This document shows positions 15,659 to 25,276 of a stretch of 30,123 nucleotides of DNA, in pieces (the stretch's first letter is position 1; the number at the start of each line of letters is the position of its first letter). The notes beneath the pieces were generated by a model, which did not search any database, was not told where the DNA came from, and was given only the letters and a program-made list of their open reading frames with translations. Both the position numbers and the translations under genes were made by a program. This DNA is from JBFFXF01 sp041569895. Lineage in GTDB: Bacteria > Planctomycetota > UBA8108 > JACQVS01. The stretch is from contig JBFFXF010000066.1 in NCBI GenBank assembly GCA_041569895.1, positions 1 to 30,123 on the forward strand. The letters are read 5' to 3'.

Positions 15659-18607
15659 ATGCGCACCATCTCGCGGGTCGGCGCCGTGACGCTCGTCATC
15701 TGTCTCTGTTCACTCCTTGCCGGGACTGCGCGCGCCGACATCCCGGCCTACCGCGCCGCCGTTCAGGAGACTCCCGGCCTCGTCGACCACTACACGCTCG
15801 ACGCCGATCTCACCGACGTCTTCGACGGCGGCAACGGCTTCAACGACGGCGTCGCCGCGGCGGGTCAGGAGCCGACCTTCACCGACGGCGTCAACGGCGA
15901 CACCGACGCGGCGGTCTTCGACGGCCTCGATGATCGTTTCACCATCGCGCGTTCGATCCAGGACGATTTCACCGTCGTCGGCTGGATCCAGTCGAGCGAG
16001 GTTCAGGTCAACGTCGGCGCGCAGTATTACCACGGATCCGGAGTCGTGTACTCCGACGTGCCCGGTGGCGCCAACGACTTCGGCGTGTCGGTCAACGGGA
16101 CGCGGCTGTCGATCGGCATCGGCAACCCGGACCAGACGGTGCAGTCGGTGACGGAGGTCACCGGGCCGCAGTCGTGCGGCTGGAGCCACTTCGCGGCCGT
16201 GCGGCGGGTCGACGCGGGCGGGAGCGTGCTCGAGATCTACATCAACGGCGAGCTCGACGCCACGCGCGCGGCGACGAACACCGCGTCGCTGACCGCGAAC
16301 GCCAGCATCACCATCGGCGGCAACGCGATCGACAACCGCTTCTTCAACGGCGCGCTCGACGAGGTGTCGCTCTTCTCCGTGGCGCTGGATGCAGCCGCCA
16401 TCGGCGAGCTCTTCGACGCGGCGGAGTACACGCCGGAGACCGGCGAGTGCCCGCCCGAGCCCGACGCGCGGTGCGACACGCTCGATGCGGTCGGGCCGGA
16501 AGGCGAGGACCGCACCGGCGTCTGGACCCTGACCGCGTCGGCGTCCGACGACAGCGGCGACCCGCTCACCTACCTGTTCAGGGCGACGCACGAGGACGGG
16601 ACGATGATCGTCGTCGGGCCGCAGGAGTTCAACACCGTCGAGCTGACCATCGACAGGCCCGGGATGTGGACCTTCTCGGTCGAGGTCGACGACAGCGCGT
16701 GCTGTCCGGACTCCCCCGACGCGGTCTGCACGACGTCGGTCGACGTCGCCGGCTTCGGCCGCACGGACTTCCAGGGGCGCATCGTCGGCGAGGCGTTCCT
16801 CATTGCGGGGCCGTTTGCGCAGCCATTCGGCTGCAACCCGTCGCCCAACAGCCTGCTCGCCAACTTCATCGCGCCGGATCGCATCGACTGCGCGTATCCG
16901 GGCCCGGGCGACGAGCTCGACTACGACCCCGCGCTGGCGGCCTCGACCGGGTACTTCGGACCGGAGGCGGATGGCGTGCCGACGTGGCGCCCGTTCGACG
17001 ACGGGTCGCCGCAGGACGGAGACCAGGACCTCGCCGCCGACGTCGGCGGGTCGATCACCGGCAACGCCGTGTCGTGGCTGGTCACCTACGTCGAGTACAG
17101 TGGAGCCGGCCCGGTCGACATCGACGTCTGCCTCGGCAGCGACGACAGCGGCCAGGTGTGGATCGACGACCGGCTGGTGATCAGCGAGTCCATCTGTCGC
17201 GGACGCGGTGATTGCGACACCCGGGGTCAGGTGACGCTCGATCCCGGCGTCCACCGCATCGCGGCGGCGGCCTGGCAGGGCGTCGGGGGCTGGGGCTTGC
17301 GGCTGACCCTCGTCGATCCCTTCGAGGGTCCGATCCTGGACGACGACCAGCTCTTTCCCGACTGGATCTTCCACGGCACGACGAGGCCGGGCGATTTTCC
17401 GCCGTGCGAGGTCCTGGCGCCGGTGACCATCACGACGTGCGGCCGCGATGAGCTCGGCGACATCGAGGTGGCCTGGGAGAACGAGGCGCTGGCGGAGGAG
17501 ATCTCGATCACCGTCGACGGCGAGGTGGTCGACGTGCTGTCCGGAGACGCGACCGAGGCGCTGATCGCGGCGGCCGACATCCCGTTCGCCGAGGAACGGC
17601 TGACCGTCTGCGTCGAGAACGGCGCCACGCCGCCGGCGTGCTGCGTCATCGGACCGGCGCCCGCGCTGGTCAACCACTGGGACTTCGATGGCACGCTCGA
17701 GGACCAGATCGGCGACAACGACGGGCTCTACGTCGGTTTCGCCGCGGAGCCCGTCTTCGTCGAGGGTTTCGACGGCGAGCCGGAGGGCGCCGTGCTCTTC
17801 AACGGCGTCGATGAGCACGTGCAGGTCACCCGGTCGATCCAGGACGAGTTCACGGTGTCGCTCTGGATCCGCACCGACGTCACGCAGGTCAACGTCGGCG
17901 GGCAGTTCTTCCAGGGCTCCGGTCTGGTCTACGCCGACGTGCCGGGCGTCAACGACGACTTCGGCGTGTCGGTCAACGGCGACTTCCTCGGCTTCGGCAT
18001 CGGCCGTCCGGATCAGACCGTGCAGTCGACGACCCCGGTCACCGATGGCGAGTGGAACCTCGTCACGACGGTGCGGGACATCGACGACGCCGGCGGCGTC
18101 AGCGTGCTCAGGGTGTACGTCAACGGCGTCCTCGAGGGCACCATCGACGCCCACCCGAACGTGAGCTCCCTCGACGCCGCGGCGAACATCACCATCGGCA
18201 GCAACGTCGTCGACAGCCGCTTCTACACGGGCGCGGTCGATGACCTGCGGCTGTTCAACTATCCACTGAGCGACGAGGAGGTCGCCGCGCTCTTCTCCGG
18301 CGAGCCCGACACGACGCTCTTCCTGCGCGGCGACACGACGCAGGACGGCGTGCTCAACATCACCGACGCCGTGAAGATCTTCGGCATCCTCTTCCTCGGG
18401 GACCCGGACATCGCGTGTCAGGAGGCCAAGGACGTCAACAACGACGGCGACATCAACATCACCGACGGCATCCGCATCCTCGGCTTCCTCTTCCTCGGCC
18501 AGCCGGCCCCGGAGGCGCCCGGCCACGAGTCCTGCGGCGCCGATCCGGACGATCCGGGATCGGCGGCGGATCTGGGATGCGAGTCGCATCCTCCGTGTGA
18601 GGCGTGA
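15659..18607 (+). CDS. secreted double-LamG protein with dockerin-like C-terminus
   Basis: 982 residues. Signal peptide (1-26, ending GTARA); LamG/concanavalin domain 1 (about 41-255); an Ig/PKD-like region with a CCPD cysteine pair (about 270-390); a PA14-like or jelly-roll region (about 395-600; SDDSGQVWIDDRLV, typical of PA14); another Ig-like strand set; LamG domain 2 (about 669-880); dockerin-like pair (about 887-965; GDTTQDGVLNITDAV and DVNNDGDINITDGI) and a cysteine tail (SCGADPDDP...C...C). The two LamG domains are internal duplicates sharing RSIQD-x-FTV, QVNVG, DFGVSVNG and PDQTVQS. ATG at 15659 has GGAGG 6 nt upstream. It probably binds glycans or proteins outside the cell; no catalytic motif was recognised. 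The next gene follows after 49 nt, possibly with its own promoter. Confidence 0.88.
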   Translation: MRTISRVGAVTLVICLCSLLAGTARADIPAYRAAVQETPGLVDHYTLDADLTDVFDGGNGFNDGVAAAGQEPTFTDGVNGDTDAAVFDGLDDRFTIARSIQDDFTVVGWIQSSEVQVNVGAQYYHGSGVVYSDVPGGANDFGVSVNGTRLSIGIGNPDQTVQSVTEVTGPQSCGWSHFAAVRRVDAGGSVLEIYINGELDATRAATNTASLTANASITIGGNAIDNRFFNGALDEVSLFSVALDAAAIGELFDAAEYTPETGECPPEPDARCDTLDAVGPEGEDRTGVWTLTASASDDSGDPLTYLFRATHEDGTMIVVGPQEFNTVELTIDRPGMWTFSVEVDDSACCPDSPDAVCTTSVDVAGFGRTDFQGRIVGEAFLIAGPFAQPFGCNPSPNSLLANFIAPDRIDCAYPGPGDELDYDPALAASTGYFGPEADGVPTWRPFDDGSPQDGDQDLAADVGGSITGNAVSWLVTYVEYSGAGPVDIDVCLGSDDSGQVWIDDRLVISESICRGRGDCDTRGQVTLDPGVHRIAAAAWQGVGGWGLRLTLVDPFEGPILDDDQLFPDWIFHGTTRPGDFPPCEVLAPVTITTCGRDELGDIEVAWENEALAEEISITVDGEVVDVLSGDATEALIAAADIPFAEERLTVCVENGATPPACCVIGPAPALVNHWDFDGTLEDQIGDNDGLYVGFAAEPVFVEGFDGEPEGAVLFNGVDEHVQVTRSIQDEFTVSLWIRTDVTQVNVGGQFFQGSGLVYADVPGVNDDFGVSVNGDFLGFGIGRPDQTVQSTTPVTDGEWNLVTTVRDIDDAGGVSVLRVYVNGVLEGTIDAHPNVSSLDAAANITIGSNVVDSRFYTGAVDDLRLFNYPLSDEEVAALFSGEPDTTLFLRGDTTQDGVLNITDAVKIFGILFLGDPDIACQEAKDVNNDGDINITDGIRILGFLFLGQPAPEAPGHESCGADPDDPGSAADLGCESHPPCEA

Positions 18608-18620
18608 GGGCGTGGCCGTG

Positions 18621-18626
18621 TATGAT
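18621..18626 (+). promoter_or_regulatory. candidate -10 box (TATGAT) before the CotH gene
   Basis: TATGAT matches the -10 consensus at 5 of 6 positions and lies just after the previous stop codon. It would start transcription near 18633, so a start codon upstream of it (GTG at 18597) could not be used from this promoter. Confidence 0.4.
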
Positions 18627-18656
18627 GGGTTTCTGCGGAACGGGATGGAGGATCCT

Positions 18657-21600
18657 TTGAGCTGCGATCGATTTCTCCGGGACGGGTGGCGCGTGGCGCC
18701 ACGACGTGTTCTCTGCTGCGCCGCGGCGCTCGTTTCGGCCCTGGCGGGGGCGCTGCGCGCTCAGGTCGTCATCAACGAGATCCATTACGAGACGGACGAC
18801 AAGAACGTCCGGGGCGAGTTCATCGAGCTCCACAACGCCGGCGAGGCGACCGTCGACGTCTCCGGCTGGTACTTCTCGGAGGGGATCTCCCTCGAGATCG
18901 ACGACGGCACCGAGATCCCGCCCGACGGTTACCTCGTCGTTGCCGAGGATCCCGAGACCATCCGCAACACGTACGGGGACGTCGCGGTCGTCGGGCCGTG
19001 GAGCGGGCGTCTCGAGAACGACGGCGAGGCAGTGACCCTGCGTGACGCCTCCGGCGAGCTGATCGACCAGGTCGACTACCGCGCGACGTTTCCGTGGCCG
19101 ATCGCCCCGGCGGGGACCGGCGCGTCGATGGAGCTGATCAACCCGGCTCTCGACAACGACCTCGGCGGCAGCTGGCGGCCGTCCGGGGCCTCGGCGCTCG
19201 GACTCGACGAGCGCGTCATGATCGTCGGTCCGGCGGACACCGGTTGGCGTTTTCGCAAGGGCACGTCCGAGCCGCCGCAAGACTGGCGCGACGCCGCATT
19301 CGTCGAGGACGACAGCTGGCGGACGGGCCGCACGCCGATCGGCTTCGGCGACGACGACGACAACACGGTGCTCGACGACATGCGCGACGGCTACACGAGC
19401 GTCTACATGCGCCGGGTCTTCATGATTCCCGACGCGGACGCCATCCCGCGGCGTCTCGCGCTCGGCGTGTACGTCGACGACGGCGCCATCGTCTGGCTGA
19501 ACGGCCGCCAAATCGGACGCTTCCACGTCAGCGACGGCGACAAGAGCTTCGACGACGTCGCATCGAGCCACGAGGCGAGGGACTTCGAGGAGATCGCGCT
19601 GGCCGGTCCGGCGACGCTCCTGCGTCCGGGAGAAAACGTCATCGCCGTCCATGCCATGAACTCGTCGATCCGCAGCTCCGACTTCTCGATCGACGTCAGC
19701 CTCTTCATGCCGGCCGACGACGAGCTCGGCGAGAGCCCTCCATCGCCAGGCGTCCGGAACTCCGCCTGGGCCGAGAACGCGCCGCCGCAGATTCGCCAGG
19801 TCGACACCCTCCGGCGGATGCCCGCGAGCGGCCAGCTCAACATCGTCACCGCGAAGATCACCGATCCGGACGGCGTGGCGGCGGTCGAGCTGCGCTACCA
19901 GATCGTGCCTCCCGGGGGCTACATCCCGGCGTTCCTGCCGGTGCCGATTCCGACGCTGATGGCGAACGCCTCGACGCCGCGTCCGCCGAACCCGGAGTTC
20001 GAGGACCCCGCGAACTGGACCGTCGTGTCGATGACCGATGACGGCACCGGCGCCGACGAGATCGCCGGCGACGACATCTACGCCGCCATCGTGCCCGCGC
20101 AGCCGAACCGCACCCTGGTGCGCTACCGGATCCGGGCCGTCGACACGGCCGGCGCGTCGATCCTCGCGCCGTACGCCGACGACCCGTCGCTGAACTTCGC
20201 GTACTTCGTCCATGACGGCGTCCCGGACTATCATGCCACGACGTCGATCAACGGCGAGCCGACGACGCACAGCGCGCTCGATCTGACGTCGATCGCGGTC
20301 TACTTCCTGATCACCCGGAATCAGGACATCGTCCAGGCGCGCGCCGGCCGCTCGCAGGACCAGATCCCGCAGGGCAACCAGGCTCGTTTCGCCGAGAACT
20401 GGGAGGCCGCCTTCGTCTACGAGGGATTCGTATACGACCACGTCACCTACAGGCTGCGGGGCGCCAACGGGCGGTATCAGGTGCCGCCCGGAACGCCGAC
20501 TGGAACCACTGGCAAGCGTCACTGGCGCATTCGCTTCAACAAGGGCAATCACCTGCGCGCCCGCGACCGGTGGGGACGCCGTCACCCGACGCGCTGGAAG
20601 TGGCTCAACACCGGCCGCATGTTCGGCAACCGGATCGACGGCAACTGGGGGCTCGGCGACCAGGTCAACGACATCATCTGGAACGCGTACGGCGTGCCGG
20701 CGGCGTATGGACACGCGTTTCACTGGCGCGTGGTCGACGGCCAGGAGGAGGTCCCGGCGGGCGCGCGGGGCCAGTACGAGGGGGACTTCTGGGGCATCGC
20801 CCGCGCGTTCGAGAACTACGACGTGCGCTTCCTCGAGGCCCACGACCTGCCGAAGGGCAACCTCTACAAGCTCGTCAATCAGACGCGCAGCGGCCTCGAG
20901 CAGCGGCGCTACCACGCTCCCGGCGCGGTGTCGAGGGGCGAGGACCACGACAACATCGAGAGAAACCTCGGGCCGAGCCGCACCGACAACTGGCTGATCG
21001 CCCACGTCGACTACGGCGAGTGGTTCCGCTACCACGCGATCGCGCAGGCGATCCGGCACTACGACTACTGGCCGGAGGCGAACAAGAACGCCGCCTGGTA
21101 CTTCTATCCGGACTTCACGCCCGCGAACAACTCCCTCGGACGCATGTGGACGCTGCCGTTCGACGCCGACGCCACCTGGGGCCCGACCTGGAACGAGGGG
21201 CGGGACCGTCCCTGGGACGCCATCTTCGGCGGCGTCGGCAAGCCGGCCTTCCAGCTCGAGTACCGCAACCAGATCCGCGAGGTGCGCGACCTCCTCTGGC
21301 AGCGCGATCAGCTCGAGCAGGTGATCAGACAGACCGCCGCCTTCATGCACCCGCTGGAGGCCGCCGACATTGACCGGTGGCGCAACGGCACCATCGACAG
21401 CGGCCGGCAGTTCTTCAGCGCCGCCAACCAGCGCACGCTCGAGGGCAAGGTCCAGGACATGCTGCGGTTCGCGTTCACCGGCGGCAACTGGCCGGGGGGC
21501 GGCGTGCCGGCGGGTGGGCGCGCGCGCTTCCTCGACGATTTCGCCGACGCGCGCGACCGGCGATTCCTTCCCGAGCGGCCGGAGGTGGTCTCGATCGGCG

Positions 21601-22751
21601 ATCCCGGATTCCCGCTCGATGGGTTGATGTTTCGCAGCAGCGCGTTCGCCGATCCCCAGGGCAGCGGCACCTTCGGAGCGATGACGTGGCGCGTCGCGGA
21701 GGTGTGGAAGGATCCCGGCTCGAGACCGCTCTCCGATCCGATCTGGAAGAGCTCCCCCGTTCCCCTCGAGCTCACGCCCGTGTGGGAGAGCGAGAAGATC
21801 ACCACCTTCGACCCGGAGATCACCCTGCCGGTCGGTCCGATCCGCGAGGGTGGCGCGTATCGCGTGCGCGTTCGCATGGAGGATCAGACCGGCGTGTGGA
21901 GTCACTGGTCGGAGCCGGTGGAGTTCACCGCGGGGCCGCCCGCCGCGCCGATCCCCGTCGCGGAGCACCTGCGTGTCACGGAGATCATGTACAACCCGCC
22001 CGGCGGCGCGGATTTCGAGTTCATCGAGCTGCAGAACACCGGGACGGCGCCGCTCGATCTGACGCGCGTGCGCTTCACGGATGGCGTCGATCTCGACTTC
22101 GGCGATGACGCCGCGTCCGGTGTCGTCGATGGGCTCGGGCCGGGCGAGGTCATCGTCGTCGTGCGCGACCTCGAGACGTTCTCGCGTCGCTACGACACGT
22201 CGGCGATTCGCGTCGCGGGCGAGTACGGCGGGCGGCTCGACAACGCCGGCGAGCTGATCGCGCTGTCGCTCGGCGAGGTGCCGATCCTCGGCTTCAGCTA
22301 CGACGACGCGTGGTTCCCGGAGACCGACGGGCTCGGCTACTCGCTCGAGCTCATCGACACCGGCGTCCCGGTCGCCGAGCTGGGCGAGCCCGCGAGCTGG
22401 TCCTCGAGTCGCGATATCCTCGGCTCGCCCGGACGCGTCGAGCCCGGAAGCGGCCCGGCCGGCGGCCTGCTCCGTCCGGCCGACGCCAACGTCGACGGTG
22501 TCGTCAACATCAGCGATGCCGTGGCGTTGCTCGCGTTGCTCTTCTCGCGCGCGGCGGGCTCCGAGCCCTGCGAGGGGGACATCGACGCCGGCGGCAACCT
22601 CGTCCTCCTCGACGTCAACGGCGATCAGCGGGTCGACGTCACCGACCCGATCGTCCTTCTCGAGTTCCTCTTCCTCCGGGGCCCCGCGCCCGCGCTCGGC
22701 GTCGACTGCGTTCGCATCGAGGGATGCCCATCGGCCTGCGCGCGGCGGTGA
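18657..22751 (+). CDS. large secreted lamin-tail / CotH-kinase / dockerin-like protein
   Basis: 1364 residues. Signal peptide (about 1-36; cleavage near ALRA/QVV); lamin-tail domain 1 (about 37-160; VVINEIHYE, GEFIELHN); a galactose-binding-like jelly roll (about 187-352); an Ig-like region; a CotH kinase-like domain (PF08757; about 545-900) with LPFDADATWGP near 833-843, the place of the acidic metal/ATP motif in CotH proteins; lamin-tail domain 2 (about 1105-1245; LRVTEIMYNPPGG, FEFIELQN); and a dockerin-like pair from about 1271, whose middle is lengthened by an inserted stretch. CotH proteins are atypical secreted or surface protein kinases; activity here is inferred. The TTG start is chosen because GGAGG (18647-18651) lies 5 nt upstream; ATG at 18645 is the alternative. 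The GH2 gene follows after 46 nt, probably in the same operon. Confidence 0.87.
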   Translation: MSCDRFLRDGWRVAPRRVLCCAAALVSALAGALRAQVVINEIHYETDDKNVRGEFIELHNAGEATVDVSGWYFSEGISLEIDDGTEIPPDGYLVVAEDPETIRNTYGDVAVVGPWSGRLENDGEAVTLRDASGELIDQVDYRATFPWPIAPAGTGASMELINPALDNDLGGSWRPSGASALGLDERVMIVGPADTGWRFRKGTSEPPQDWRDAAFVEDDSWRTGRTPIGFGDDDDNTVLDDMRDGYTSVYMRRVFMIPDADAIPRRLALGVYVDDGAIVWLNGRQIGRFHVSDGDKSFDDVASSHEARDFEEIALAGPATLLRPGENVIAVHAMNSSIRSSDFSIDVSLFMPADDELGESPPSPGVRNSAWAENAPPQIRQVDTLRRMPASGQLNIVTAKITDPDGVAAVELRYQIVPPGGYIPAFLPVPIPTLMANASTPRPPNPEFEDPANWTVVSMTDDGTGADEIAGDDIYAAIVPAQPNRTLVRYRIRAVDTAGASILAPYADDPSLNFAYFVHDGVPDYHATTSINGEPTTHSALDLTSIAVYFLITRNQDIVQARAGRSQDQIPQGNQARFAENWEAAFVYEGFVYDHVTYRLRGANGRYQVPPGTPTGTTGKRHWRIRFNKGNHLRARDRWGRRHPTRWKWLNTGRMFGNRIDGNWGLGDQVNDIIWNAYGVPAAYGHAFHWRVVDGQEEVPAGARGQYEGDFWGIARAFENYDVRFLEAHDLPKGNLYKLVNQTRSGLEQRRYHAPGAVSRGEDHDNIERNLGPSRTDNWLIAHVDYGEWFRYHAIAQAIRHYDYWPEANKNAAWYFYPDFTPANNSLGRMWTLPFDADATWGPTWNEGRDRPWDAIFGGVGKPAFQLEYRNQIREVRDLLWQRDQLEQVIRQTAAFMHPLEAADIDRWRNGTIDSGRQFFSAANQRTLEGKVQDMLRFAFTGGNWPGGGVPAGGRARFLDDFADARDRRFLPERPEVVSIGDPGFPLDGLMFRSSAFADPQGSGTFGAMTWRVAEVWKDPGSRPLSDPIWKSSPVPLELTPVWESEKITTFDPEITLPVGPIREGGAYRVRVRMEDQTGVWSHWSEPVEFTAGPPAAPIPVAEHLRVTEIMYNPPGGADFEFIELQNTGTAPLDLTRVRFTDGVDLDFGDDAASGVVDGLGPGEVIVVVRDLETFSRRYDTSAIRVAGEYGGRLDNAGELIALSLGEVPILGFSYDDAWFPETDGLGYSLELIDTGVPVAELGEPASWSSSRDILGSPGRVEPGSGPAGGLLRPADANVDGVVNISDAVALLALLFSRAAGSEPCEGDIDAGGNLVLLDVNGDQRVDVTDPIVLLEFLFLRGPAPALGVDCVRIEGCPSACARR

Positions 22752-22797
22752 TCCCGCCGGAGACACCACGGTGACTGCACGATTGAAAGGAGATCCG

Positions 22798-25116
<2,319 letters not shown>

Positions 25117-25145
25117 GAGCGACAGCGCGGGCCTCGGTCTCGGTT

Positions 25146-25230
25146 GTCCGAATCGGACATCGGATCTCGGACTCGGAGTCGGAATCGGAATCGGTCATCG
25201 GTATCGGAATCGGTATCGGTCATCGGACTC
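25146..25230. repeat. degenerate hexanucleotide repeat (ATCGGN)
   Basis: Between the two convergent genes, about a dozen ATCGGA/ATCGGT/ACTCGG-type hexamers follow one another, with two 7-nt units (TCATCGG). The stretch begins with a small hairpin GTCCG-AAT-CGGAC (25146-25158). No gene is supported. The rest of the 160-nt gap has no clear terminator. Confidence 0.75.
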
Positions 25231-25252
25231 CGCAACCAGAGTTCTCGACGAC

Positions 25253-25274
25253 GGGCACGGGCACGGGTACGGGC
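25253..25274. repeat. short G-rich hexamer array (GGGCAC/GGGTAC)
   Basis: GGGCAC, GGGCAC, GGGTAC, GGGC, ending at the stop codon of the convergent gene. It is the same type of array as at 30046-30099. Four G-runs of three separated by three bases could form a quadruplex on the plus strand. Confidence 0.7.
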
Positions 25275-25276
25275 TG

